Of a stretch of 64,000 nt of DNA, positions 1 to 12,000 are shown in pieces. The notes below the pieces were generated by a model. The model was not told the origin of the DNA. It ran no database searches and saw only the letters and a program-made list of their open reading frames with translations. The stretch is from assembly GCF_010015615.1 (NCBI RefSeq), contig NW_024468942.1, positions 147,814 through 211,813 on the forward strand. The letters run 5' to 3'. Numbering within the stretch: the stretch's first letter is position 1; each line of letters begins with the position of its first letter. The position numbers and the translations under genes were made by a program. Origin of the DNA: Cucurbitaria berberidis CBS 394.84 (lineage: Eukaryota > Ascomycota > Dothideomycetes > Pleosporales > Cucurbitariaceae).

Positions 1-97
1 CCAACATGTACTGAGCGGCGATTCCGAAATGGCCGAAGACAGCGGCACTGCATTCGGGTACACGGTCCACAACGGAAACGGTTCCGCCGACTATTAA
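1..97 (+). CDS. C-terminal fragment of an unidentified protein
   Basis: One frame is open from base 2 to a TAA at 95-97 (31 codons) and so runs off the left edge. The residues are polar and Gly/Ser/Asp-rich and end in Ala-Asp-Tyr. No family is recognisable from so short a tail. The reading as a gene end rests only on the open frame and on the absence of other coding signal before PFA4. An open frame of this length can occur by chance. Confidence 0.4.
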   Translation, partial: QHVLSGDSEMAEDSGTAFGYTVHNGNGSADY

Positions 98-521
98 GCA
101 CCGAGTCGAGCTCCGAGGGTCAGCTGAAAGGAGGAAGATCAAGTCGGGATCTGATGAGCTCCTTTCGGCATTTGACCCACCGGACGGAAAGACGAGTGCG
201 TAGGGTTGGGCAAAATATGGGTATGAGGAACTGGTCACTAGGTCTAGAATGTGTGAAAGACGGGTCATTCGCTAACAATTGGCCGATATTGGATGGATTT
301 CTGGGGTACAAAACTTGTATGGCTATCTGTTTCACAAGATCTGAGTTTGGGATCTTGCAACGGAACGGTGTATGGCAGGTCGGTTCGGTCAATACGTGCA
401 CATGCGGACTACGATACCTTTCGATTCTTCTTAGCTGGATTACTGAATTAGACTTGCTCTTTGCTCACGCAAGCCTCATAACACTCGCTGTACTATCGGT
501 TGTCCGAAATTCCTGAGATTG

Positions 522-555
<34 letters not shown>

Positions 556-576
556 ATCCGTGTTAACATTGAATCG
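98..576. other. intergenic, 479 bp
   Basis: This lies between the edge fragment (+) and the 3' end of PFA4 (-), so it probably holds two 3' UTRs. A 120-codon frame at 154-516 (+) has no recognisable features. The notable element is the TG microsatellite at 523-552. Confidence 0.6.
523..552. repeat. (TG)15 microsatellite
   Basis: Fifteen uninterrupted TG dinucleotides lie 25 bp beyond the PFA4 stop codon, probably in its 3' UTR or just after it. Confidence 0.95.
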
Positions 577-2095
577 CTATGAATAGTCATACGCTGATGA
601 TGATCCTGAAGCCGCCTTTCTCCGGGCAAGTAACTCGCTCAACGGTATCTCATCCTCGTGCTCATCATAAAATTCAACCTCTTCGTCAAGGCCAAAATCT
701 TTCAACCGCTCGCCTTCTGAGTTTCGCCACCCCTCTTCCCCTTCATGCTCGCCGCTCCCGTACCTGTCCTTCACTTCATCCTCCCCGTACTCATATCCAT
801 CGTCTTCCGCGCCATTCCACTGTTCCACTCTTTGATTGGCCAAACTGGCTTCTGCACGTTCGAGGAATGGCTTGCGCCTTCGTACTTCGTCTTCAGCCTG
901 TCGTGCTTTGAAAGCAGCGAGTGTTTCTTGAGCGTCAAGAGCGGACTCTTGGAATGTGAAAGCGTCGGCATTAACCGCTGTGTCGTAACGGCGGTAAGCA
1001 CGGTCTGGGTCCGGAGGCGGCCAGGTTGTGTCGGCGTCTTCAAAGCCATTTGACGCGAACAACAAGCCGCTCTGCAGTGAAGGCGTGGGGGCGAGGGGGT
1101 TGAACCAGGCTATAGGCTACAGCACATCTTCAGCATCTTATTCATACTAGCACATCTAGAATAATAATTAGAAGGCGTCTTGAAAGGAAGCTTACGTTTG
1201 CAGAACCCATGCCCTGAACAATGTTTGCCCAGATGCCAATGTCATACGGAAATTCTTGTTTCTTGATGCGAATTTTAGTTCCATCTCCGCCTTCAAGGTA
1301 ACCACCGAAATGCCTAGCCCGCCGCAAGAGGGTGCGATGGCGTTCGATCTCCCAGCCTTCGATGGTGGTAGTGTTGACCGCGAGACACCACAGGTTTCTG
1401 ATGAATAAGACACCTAGCGCGAAAAGTGTGATAGAATTTGCAACGAGTGTGGTGAATAGATGGCCGAGCTGGAAAGAGTTGGGTCCTAGGTAGGATGGCA
1501 TGTCCCGATCAGACCAGAGCTGAGAAATCCGCGTGAACAGGAGAGATTCAAGGAAAGAGAGGCCAATTGTCGTGTAGAAGAGGAAGCGTAAGAAATGCGG
1601 GAAGGTAGTGTGGGAGACGCAGTTTGCGGTCCAGGGGCAGTGGTGGTCCATCTTGGGGATACACCTGAGGGTGGTTAGCTTGGAATATTTCCTTGAAACA
1701 AGACCGTAAAGCACATGACGCCACAGCAAAGGCTTTAAATCTTCGTCTCTCTCATACCTTTTACATTCTTTACAATGATGAGCTCTCGGAGGCTTCGCAG
1801 CATCGCATTTTCGGCACCATTTCCTGCTCTTTCCAACAGCCTCCTTCTCGGCCATAGTACCATTCGCATTTCCAAACTCTTTCTTGCCCGCCCAGTCTTT
1901 AGGAACTGTTCCGGGATCAACAAATACAGATTTAGTATATGTCGTGAAGATTAATATCAGAACGAGATTTGCTGCGATGAGTTCGTTCTTCGTTAGAGGC
2001 CCGGGCTCAAGGTACATTAACATCCATTGCGACGGATAGCCAAGGAAGAATATCAGGCCGTATACGGAGGGTACAGCGAGTCGAGAGAGCTCCAT
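577..2095 (-). CDS. PFA4: Palmitoyltransferase PFA4 (DHHC family), 3 exons
   Basis: DHHC-type protein S-acyltransferase of the ER membrane. In yeast Pfa4 palmitoylates chitin synthase Chs3. Exons 2095-1758, 1664-1196 and 1116-577 give 448 aa. Hydrophobic segments at the N-terminus and in the middle bracket a Cys-rich domain that starts WCRKC and reaches the catalytic DHHC at about residues 119-122, followed by PW. The last exon carries the Pfa4-type tail (WFNPLAPTP, then NGFEDAD and WPPPDPDR), which separates it from other PFA enzymes. The 93-nt first intron is a multiple of three and has no stop in the coding frame; it splits the Cys-rich domain. The start is 207 bp from the divergent ALG12 start. 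Confidence 0.95.
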
Positions 2096-2302
2096 AGTTG
2101 GAGGAAAGGACGTGGTGTTAGAGGAACTGTCCGGCCAACGTGTCGTGGATGAAGTATGATGTGGATCGCGAAGACACGTGATTGGCTCGTTGTTATGACC
2201 CTACTTCAGCTTCCTGCCCTTCGTTTCATCAACATCAATTCATCGGACTTTCCATCCCGCTTTGTCAAGAGCGTTGGGAAACTTCTTGAAACGATATATG
2301 CC
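2096..2302. promoter_or_regulatory. shared 5' region of PFA4 and ALG12
   Basis: These 207 bp separate two divergent start codons and must hold both promoters. An in-frame ATG at 2156 would add 49 mostly polar residues to ALG12. The 2303 start was preferred because family members begin just before the first membrane helix. Confidence 0.6.
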
Positions 2303-4117
2303 ATGCCTCTCCCCGCCTGGCCGTTCTATCTTCTCATCCCAACGTTCATTTTGCTCCACTTGTTCGTTTCGCCATACACGAAAGTTGAAGAGTCATTTAA
2401 TCTCCAAGCTATACACGATATATTGATCCATGGCATCCCTACAGAAAACGCCGACCAATTTTTAACTTCAAACTATGACCATGTTTCGTTTCCTGGTAGC
2501 GTGCCGCGTACCTTCGCTGGTGCGTTGTTGTTGAGTGGACTTTCAAGACCGTGGGTTGCACTGTTGAACTCTACTACGCAGTTGCAGCTGCTGGGTGAGT
2601 ACCTTGTGGTTCCAATGATGAGATTGTATTAAAACTAATGATGCGAACAGTCAGAGGGGTGCTTGGTCTGCTCAACGCATTCGCTCTCATCGCGTTCGGG
2701 AGAAGCGTGCAAAGAGCATTTGGAACGAGCGCAGGCATATGGTATGCTATGTTCCAAGCAAGCCAATTCCATGTCGTCTATTATGCTTCGCGAACGTTGC
2801 CAAACATGTTTGCTTTGGTATTCAGTATGTTGCCCACCTCTCTATCAGATGTGTAGAAGCTCATTTAATCAAGGCAATCTTGCATTACGAAGTCTGCTCA
2901 ATGCATATGCCCTTCCGTGGAACCGTCAAGGTGTCTCAAGAGGCTATAGACTAAGTCTATATTTGCTCACTATTGCCGGTATCGTCTTTCGCTCTGAGCT
3001 AGCTATTCTAGTCGGGACTATTACACTGTACCTGTTCGTCACGCAAAGAATCTCCATCACCGGCGTCATCATCCCTGCTGGGCTCGGAGGACTCATCATA
3101 GGCCTCTTATGCACAGTGCCTTTAGACTCTTTCTTTTGGCAGTCTTTCCCTTTATGGCCCGAATGGACCGGGTTCTACTATAATACCATCCAAGGACGCT
3201 CGGCAGACTGGGGTATCTCGCCATGGCACTACTACTTTGCGAATGCGCTTCCACGACTACTCTTAAATCCAACAACCTATCTGTTCTGCATTCCAGTTGC
3301 TGTCTTGAATGCAGCAACTCGTAGACGAAGCCTCGACCTACTCATCCCTCTGCTAAGCTTCATAGGCTTTTACAGCTTGCTCCCACACAAAGAGTGGCGA
3401 TTCATCATCTACGTTGTCCCGGGGCTGACGGCCATAGCTGCGGTAGGCGCATCCTGGATCTGGACACGAAGAGGCAAGTCGCTGATCTACAGTGCTCTGA
3501 GCTTGGTTCTCGCTGCCTCCGTTTTAGTGTCCTTTTCGGTATCGACTGCCATTCTAGGAATGTCCAGTCTCAACTATCCTGGGGGCGAGGCCTTAAATGT
3601 ACTACATAATGGGATTCGACACCCCCCAAAACAACACTTTGATGTCTACTTTGATAATCTCGCATGTCAGACGGGCGTCACGCGCTTCCTAGAGAGCCAT
3701 AGCAGACCGCAGACAATATTCGATGTCTTAGAAGCAAAAAACACCATAGGGAACCGAACATGGGCATACGACAAGACAGAAGATCCTACAACCCTTCATG
3801 ATCCAATGTTTTGGGCCAAGTTCGACTATGTTCTTGCTGAAAGACCGGAGAAAGTGATCGGCAGCTGGGCTGTTGTACACGTTGTGTATGGCTTTGGTGG
3901 AGTCAGGCTACTGAAACCTGGTGAAGAGAGCGGCTCGCCAATGGAGCCATTATACAATAATAATGGCAAGGTTGCTGTCGATGAGGGCTGGGCATGGAAA
4001 GTTGCAAATGTATGGCGTGGGTTGGAAGAGCTATTAAGGGATTCAGTCTTGCGAGGCAACTGGGCTGAAATAAGGATGGAGCCTAGGATCCGGATATTGC
4101 AGAACCAGATGAAGTAG
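2303..4117 (+). CDS. ALG12: ALG12 alpha-1,6-mannosyltransferase, 3 exons
   Basis: GT22-family dolichyl-P-mannose:Man7GlcNAc2-PP-dolichol alpha-1,6-mannosyltransferase. It adds the eighth mannose to the lipid-linked N-glycan precursor on the lumenal side of the ER. Exons 2303-2594, 2651-2824 and 2874-4117 give 569 aa, close to yeast Alg12 in size. Diagnostic stretches are KVEESFNLQAIHDI (from residue 27), the TRTLPN-type segment before intron 2, HKEWRFIIY at about 327-335 and NYPGGEAL further on. The rest is a multi-pass hydrophobic protein. The 56-nt and 49-nt introns restore frame exactly. It is divergent from PFA4, another ER membrane enzyme. I am confident of the family and of ALG12 rather than ALG9 or PIG-B. 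Confidence 0.95.
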
Positions 4118-4341
4118 ACATCAGATACAAAGCATGAATGTGGTCCAGATCAGTCTACGTACCAAATTGCGTTGTTTGCTAGAGGGAAAGGTCGTACCCT
4201 TGCCCGTACCCCGCCATGGTTGCTGGACATGCCCCACCATGCGCTTTCGCGTCAACTCTCCTCTTGCACCTCAGCGTCCCGCATAGCATTCCTCTACCAC
4301 CTAACTTATCGCGCACCCGATTTACGGTAGATATACACACG

Positions 4342-5109
4342 ATGTCTGCCGACACATTACCGAAGGTCGTCTACTGTGGAGGTATGTGCTATGCCCAACA
4401 AGCTTCGTTACCGACTGCTAACAGCGAGAAGTATGCAGTTTACCTCCTGAAGTAGGTACGACACCAGTATACGACAAATGTCGTGCGGTGTCCGACGTTA
4501 ATGCTCCATAGTACTGCGAATTTGGAGGCACCACGAAGAAATGCGAAGAATGGCTTGAGGAGGCGCACCCCGATCTGCACAGCAAGCTCTATTCAGCAGG
4601 TATGAACAACTGATAAAAGCTGACTGGAGCTCTCAGCATACCCACGACTACTTGATCTGACTCCCAAGCAACATCGGCTAATAGTTTCCTTAGAAGTGTT
4701 ACAACAAAACATGTCCGCCCTCTCCGTAGACGCCCAAAAACGCGCAGAGAAGGACGCACAGAAGAAAGCCGCCAAAGCCGCTACCGCTGAAGCACGAGCT
4801 GCCGAAACACGAGCTTCCTCCAAGATTTTGATCAAGCGCATCGAGCGTAATAAGCGTAAATACGTGACCGCCGTACAAGGCCTCGAGGCTTTCGGGCTAG
4901 ATATCAAGAAGGTGGCCAAGGACTTTGGCAAGAAGTTTGCGACAGGCAGTAGTGTGACAAAGATACCGGGTGGTGGCGAGGAGATCACGGTACAGGGTGA
5001 TCTGAGCGAGGACATCTTGGAGTTCCTGGTGGACAAGTATGAGGAGGTTCCAGAGGACAATGTGGAATTGATCGAAGACAAGAAGAAGAAGAAGACCGAA
5101 GTAGTTTGA
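4342..5109 (+). CDS. TMA22: Translation machinery-associated protein 22 (DENR homologue), 4 exons
   Basis: Homologue of human DENR and yeast Tma22, a 40S-associated SUI1-domain protein acting with Tma20/MCT-1 in ribosome recycling and re-initiation. Exons 4342-4381, 4432-4451, 4512-4599 and 4694-5109 give 187 aa; exon 2 is only 20 nt. The N-terminus has the DENR-type Cys motif (VVYCGVCSLPPEYCEFGG). A Lys/Ala-rich linker and the SUI1 fold at about residues 90-175 follow, with ITVQGDLSEDI, and the protein ends in a Lys tract. The four small exons rejoin in phase into the conserved N-terminus, which supports the model. Same strand as ALG12, 224 bp downstream of it. Confidence 0.95.
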
Positions 5110-6075
5110 GCGTCTCGATGGGCTAGACGAACCAGAATACCATACCGAGGATGTCAAGTCTGATGACTAGCAAGCGCGTATCAGCATTGTTAGTTGGGAA
5201 TCACTTCTTCTTCTGTTCAACAAGCATGACCTAGTGATGGGGCTTCGAAGGTGGAATCCTTTGGTAAGCGAGCCGTGGAATATACAGGGTGTATAGCAGG
5301 CACCGTCGATCTCTAGAAGACGAGTGAGACATACAAGTCATGTGCAAATTACTACTACGTCTCGAAGTAGTCGCAAATCTTCAAGTCATGATGTGCTGTA
5401 GATCACTGGAACCCTACCATACTACTGCTATGCTTTTGAAAAAAAGGAAAATAGGCCCAAGAAGCGCCTGCGCACCAAGACTACCTGTTGAGCTATCACC
5501 AGTCTGTGGGTGTACTCAAGGACCAGTGTCTACGCCGGCAGGTGACCATGGTAGATGTCAACCTTACGCATGCAATTACTATTGTTTACTGATGACTCTA
5601 GTGCGTTCCGTGGTTGTATCCAACGAGTCGAACAAACAAAACTTTCTCTCTATCTAGGCAGGCACTCCTTCCTGGTTATGATAAAAGGGAATGCCCTTCG
5701 TTCATTGAGGTCTTCTTCTACATTGCTATTTTGACCTACAAGTGCTAAAACCGATAATCTCAAACTAATTAGAACGCGAAGTATATTCGTGGTAGTTCTA
5801 GGCGGCGGCTGCGTCACGTGAAAACCTGCGGCCTAGTCGAAGTCCAAGCTCTGTTTAAGTTTTTGGAGACCATCGCAGCACTCACTTGCATCAAACTGCA
5901 GGGCGCGCCCGCAGTCCAACCTCCACCAATCGCACTAGACGTTCCTTTCTATTTTGCGCAGGAATACCACGGTCCCTTTCCTTAGTCTAAATACTCGACA
6001 TTTCGCGAGTAAGTAGCTCGACGAGACGAAGCCTGAAAGCGCAAGCTGCGCAAGAACACGATACCCAACGTCACC
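5110..6075. other. intergenic, 966 bp, upstream of BRR2
   Basis: This holds the TMA22 3' UTR and BRR2 promoter and leader. A GTCACGTG element (Cbf1/E-box type) sits at 5813-5820, about 255 bp before the BRR2 ATG. Frames here are short or antisense and not credible. Confidence 0.5.
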
Positions 6076-9000
6076 ATGGCGCAAAATCCAAACAACCTCG
6101 CGCAGTTCAAATATGCGGCCATGTCAAATTTGGTTTTGCAGGCGGACCGTCGATTTACGACGCGCCGACCAGACGAGCACACGGGCGATCCCGAGTCACT
6201 TGCTGGCCGTATAAACATTCGGGACATGGGAGGACGGACGGCGCGAGACAATGCGCCGACACAGCAGAAGAAGCCCAAGGGGCCTGGGATTGAGCGAGGA
6301 AGCCTTGCGGAGGGCGGAGACGTCCTCGAGAGGGAGCAGCGCAAGAGGAAGAGGGACGATGGCACAAGTGCTTTCGGGGCCACCGCTGCTGCTGATTTCA
6401 ATATCGAGGGTCTCACATATAAGCCACGGACACCTGCGACTCGCGCGACCTTCGACCTCATTACAACTATAGTGAGCAAGTCCCTCGGCGACGTTCCGGT
6501 TGCGACTACAAGGAGTGCCGCCGATGCGGTCCTGGAATACCTAAAGGATGATAGTTTGAAGGATTTCGACAAGAAGAAAGAAGTCGACGATCTTTTAGGT
6601 TCTTCCATGGGCGCAAAGGAGTTCAACGAGCTGGTCAACTTGGGCAAGAAGATAACCGACTACGATGCGCAGGATGACGAAGAAGGAGGTGACGAAGAAA
6701 TGGCGGATGGTGACGGGGCTGAGAACGGCGACAACCAGGGTGTCGCTGTCGTATTCGACGATGACGAGGATGACGAAGAGGGCGCTCAGACATTCGAAGT
6801 GCGCGACGTCGATACCTCGGATGAAGAAGACGAAGCAGAGACTGCAGTGGAACAGATTGGAGGCGACCAGGACCCAGAGGACCGCGGCATAGCAGACACA
6901 GAAGAGACTGTACTACAAGGCGACATAAACAGCTCGATAGATCGCAAGGACAGTGGCGACCAACTCATTCCCGCACACGAGATCGATGCGTATTGGTTAC
7001 AACGGCAAATAGGTCAAGTCTACGAAGACGCGCATACACAACAAGAGAAGACACAGGAAGCACTAAACATTCTCGCAGGTGTCTCCGACGACGGCGAAGA
7101 GAAGGAGTTGCGTGAAATTGAGAATGATCTTATGGAACTGTTCGATTACGAACACCACGAACTTGTTGCGAAGCTTGTCCTCAATCGAGATCGAGTCGTT
7201 TGGGTCACAAAGTGGAGAAGAGCAGCAGAGGATAATGATGAGCGGACAGCTGTTGAGCGGGAGATGAGAGCTGCGGGCCAGCAGCAAATCCTCCAAGAGC
7301 TACGCGCAAGGGAGACTGGCATCAAGGCTGAGGATAGCGCAGGCACTGGGAGGATGAAATTTAACCTCAAAGATATCAGCCTACCGGATACAGGAGATGT
7401 GGACATGGCTGATGCTCCAAAGCCTGATGGCGTGGTTGGTGGACTACAGCCGTCAAGTCGACTGGTCAATCTGGACAACATTGTTTTCGACCAAGGCAAT
7501 CATCTCATGACAAATCCTAGTGTCAAGCTGCCACAAGGATCAACTCGTCGCCAATTCAAGGGCTACGAAGAGATTCATGTGCCTGCGCCGAAAGCAAAGC
7601 GCGATCCTAACGAACCACAGCTCATGCCCACCTCTTCGCTGCCAGATTGGGCGCGAGTCGGTTTCGGTTCCTCGAAATCGCTCAATCGCATCCAAACGAA
7701 ATGTTACCCATCAGCGTTCAACGACGACGGAAACATGCTCATCTGCGCCCCTACAGGCTCCGGAAAGACAAATGTCGCTATGCTTACGATGCTTCGCGAG
7801 ATTGGCAAGCACCGAAACCCTCAGACTGGGGAGATCGCGCTCGACGACTTCAAGATCATCTACATTGCTCCGCTAAAGGCTCTTGTAGCTGAACAGGTCG
7901 GCAACTTCGGCAAGCGTTTGGAGCCGTACGGCATCAAGGTTTCTGAGCTTACGGGTGATCGCCAACTCACTAAGCAGCAAATTGCAGAAACCCAGGTTAT
8001 TGTCACCACCCCGGAGAAGTACGACGTTATCACCCGCAAGGCTACCGACACTAGCTACATCAACCTTGTCCGCCTCATCTGCATTGACGAAATCCATCTC
8101 CTGCACGATGATAGAGGCCCAGTCATCGAAAGCATCGTGAGCAGAACGCTTCGACGTAGCGAGCAAACTGGGGACCATGTGCGCATTGTCGGGCTGAGTG
8201 CCACTCTTCCTAACTACCGCGATGTTGCAAGCTTCCTCCGCGTAGACCCGGATAAGGGCCTCTTCCACTTCGACGGGACCTTCCGACCCTGTCCCCTGAA
8301 GCAGGAGTTCATCGGTGTCACGGACAAGAAGGCCATCAAGCAGCTCAAGATCATGAACGATGTCTGTTATACCAAAGTCCTGGAACAAGTTGGCGAAAAT
8401 CGAAATCAAATGCTGATCTTCGTACACTCTCGAAAAGAAACAGCAAAGACTGCCAAGTACATCCGCGACAAGGCTCTAGAGGAGGAATCGATAGGTAAAA
8501 TCTTACGATCCGATGCTGCCAGTCGCGAGATCTTGAGGGAAGAGGCTGAATCAGTGCAAAACACTGATCTCAAAGACCTTATGCCCTACGGGTTTGGTAT
8601 CCATCATGCTGGAATGTCACGCGCCGACCGTACCTCCGTGGAAGATCTTTTCGCCGACGGATCGATCCAAGTCCTGGTTTGCACAGCAACACTGGCATGG
8701 GGTGTCAACTTGCCCGCTCATACCGTCATTATCAAGGGAACTCAGATCTACTCCCCTGAGAAGGGCAGCTGGGTCGAGCTCAGTCCTCAAGATGTCCTAC
8801 AAATGCTCGGTCGTGCTGGTCGCCCTCAGTACGATACCTACGGAGAAGGTATCATCATCACCACCCAGGCCGAGATCCAATACTACCTGTCGCTGCTGAA
8901 CCAACAGTTACCCATCGAGTCACAGTTCATTAGCAAACTTGCGGACAATTTGAATGCAGAGGTTGTTTTAGGCAACGTGCGTAATAGAGACGAAGCAGTT

Positions 9001-12000
9001 GATTGGCTTGGGTACACCTACCTTTTTGTTCGCATGCTTCGATCACCAGGTCTCTACCGAGTTGGTCCGGAGTATGAAAACGACACAGTGTTGGAGCAGA
9101 GACGTGTGGATCTAGTTCATGCAGCAGCACATGTTCTAGAGAAGTGTAGTCTTATCAAGTACGACAGGAAATCCGGGTCACTTCAGTCGACCGAGCTTGG
9201 AAGGATTGCGTCGCATTACTACATCACACACAACTCCATGGCGACCTACAACATGCACATCCAGCCCGGTATCAGCGCCATCGAGCTGTTCCGAGTATTC
9301 GCCCTAAGCGAAGAGTTCAAGTACATTCCCGTACGCCAGGATGAAAAGCTAGAACTTGCGAAGCTGCTTGGCAAGGTGCCGATCCCTGTCAAAGAGGGTG
9401 TTGAAGAAGCTCAAGCGAAGATTAACGTTCTTCTACAAGCCTACATCTCTCGGCTCAAGCTAGAAGGTCTCGCTCTCATGGCCGATCTTGTCTACGTCAC
9501 GCAGTCAGCGGGGCGTATCCTACGTGCAATTTTCGAGATTTCTCTGAAAAAGGGCTGGTCTCAAGTTGCAAAGTTGGCGCTCGACATGTGCAAGATGGCG
9601 GAGAAGCGCATGTGGCCAACCATGACACCTCTTCGGCAATTCCACACTTGTCCTCGAGACATCATACAAAAAGCTGAGCGAATTGACGTCAACTGGTCAA
9701 GCTACTTTGGTCTTGACCCACCCAGCATGGGCGAACTTTTGGGTATGCCAAAGGCCGGCAAGCTTGTCTGCCAACTAGTAGAGAAGTTCCCACGCCTTCA
9801 GATCGAAGCAACACCGCGACCTATAACAAGGTCTTTACTCCGCATGGAGCTGACGGTTCGACCCGACTTTGTCTGGGATACGGAGCTACACGGAGCCTCT
9901 GAGGCATTCTGGATCTTGGTCGAAGATTGCGATGGCGAACAAATTCTGTTCCACGATCAATTCATCCTCCGTAGGGACTACGCTGATGGCGAGATGAACG
10001 AGCACCTAATTGAGCTAACGGTGCCTATCGACGAGCCAATGCCGCCGAACTACTTCATCACTGTCCTCTCCGATCGATGGATGGCCTCTGAGACCAAGCT
10101 CGCCGTCTCTTTCCAAAAGCTCATTCTTCCCGCAAAGTTCCCAGCCCACACTCCTGTTCTCGATCTCCAGCCCTTGCCTGTCTCCGCACTAAAGAAGAAG
10201 GAATACACGGGTCTATACGACAACGTGAGCCGTTTCAACAAGGTCCAAACACAAGTATTCAACTCGCTGTACACGACAGATGACAACGTCCTTGTCGGTG
10301 CTGCGGCAGGCAACGGCAAGACTTTCTGCGCCGAGTTTGCTATTCTACGGCACTGGGCCAGCAACAACGAAGGCCGAATCGTTTATCTAGCACCTTTCCA
10401 GGAGCTTGTCGATACTCAGTTCAAGAACTGGAATGAGCGCCTTTCCGGCCTCGGTGGAGGCAAAGACGTGGTTAAGCTCACCGGCGAAACCACGGCAGAC
10501 CTCCGTTTGCTTGAGAAGGGCGACCTTATTTTGGCTACACCTTCCCAATGGGACTCGATTTCGCGGCAGTGGCAACGACGGAAGAATGTTCAATCTGTAG
10601 CTCTTCTGATCGCTGATGAGTTGCATATGCTGGGTGGCTCAGGCGGGCACGTATACGAAATTGTGGTGTCCCGTATGCAAGCAATGGCAGCACAACTTGA
10701 GTCAAAATTGCGCATCGTCGGCCTCAGCGTCTCACTGTCAAATGCGCGAGACATTGGCGAGTGGATCGGTGCGACCAAGCACACCATTTACAATTTCAGC
10801 CCTGGCATCCGAGCAGTGCCATTGGAGTTAAAGATTCAATCATTCACTATCCCTCACTTTCCATCGCTGATGATGGCAATGGCTCGACCAACATACGCCG
10901 CGATTACACAGCTGTCCCCAGACAAGCCCGCTATGGTGTTTGTACCAAACAGGAGGCAAGCTCGCAATTCTGCTGCTGATTTGTACAATGCTTGCGTCGC
11001 CGACGAGGATGATGACCGCTTCCTGAATGTCGAACTAAAAGATATTGAGCACCTCCTTGAAAAGGTCAACGAGCAATCCCTCGCTACGTCCCTTGCTCAT
11101 GGTATTGGATATTTCCACGAGGCCCTCAACTCTTTCGACAAGAGAGCCGTGCAACACTTGTTCAAGATTGGGGCTATCCAGGTATTGATAGTCTCACGTG
11201 ATTCGTGCTGGGAAATCGACAGCGGCGCCCATCTGGTGATTGTTCAGGGCACCCAATTTTACGAGGGTCGAGAACATCGCTATGTTGACTATCCCATCAG
11301 CGATATCCTGCAGATGTTTGGAAAGGCTGGCAGGGTAGGTAAGGACAAATCAGCAAAGGGTGTCCTGATGTTGCCCGCGGTGAAGCGCGAGTACTACAAG
11401 AAGTTCTTGAACGAGGCCCTACCCGTGGAGAGCTATCTCCACGATTACCTCCACGATGCCTTTGTCGCCGAGATCAGCGCGAAGACGATTGAGTCCACAC
11501 AAGAAGCTGTTGACTGGTCTACCTACACATACTTCTATCGACGTCTCCTCGCCAACCCTAGCTACTACAACCTCCACGATACCTCCCATGAGGGTCTCAG
11601 CGCGCATTTATCCGAGCTTGTTGAGCAGACATTGAAGGAGCTAGCAGACGCGAACCTGATTGAGCATGATGAGGAAGAGGATGCGATCACGCCTCTGAAC
11701 CCTTGTATGATCGCAGCGTACTACAACATCTCTTTCATCACCATGCAAACGCTCATGATGTCGCTCAACGGCAGAACCAGCTTGAAGGGCGTGCTAGAGA
11801 TCATCACCGCCGCCACCGAGTTCGAGGACATACAAATCCGGCGTCACGAGGAGCACATTCTCCAACGCATCTACGACCGTGTACCATTCAAGATGCAAGA
11901 ACCAAGCTTCGAGACACCACACTTCAAAGCTTTCGTTCTGCTCCAAGCGCACTTTTCACGCATGCAACTACCCATCGACCTTGCCAAAGACCAAGAAACC

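Noticed and set aside
154..516. 120-codon plus-strand frame
   Set aside because: No homologous look, no domain, and it sits in the convergent 3' space beside PFA4.
5982..6647. 221-codon minus-strand frame
   Set aside because: It is antisense to the BRR2 start; its Ser/Arg-rich content is the shadow of BRR2 codons.
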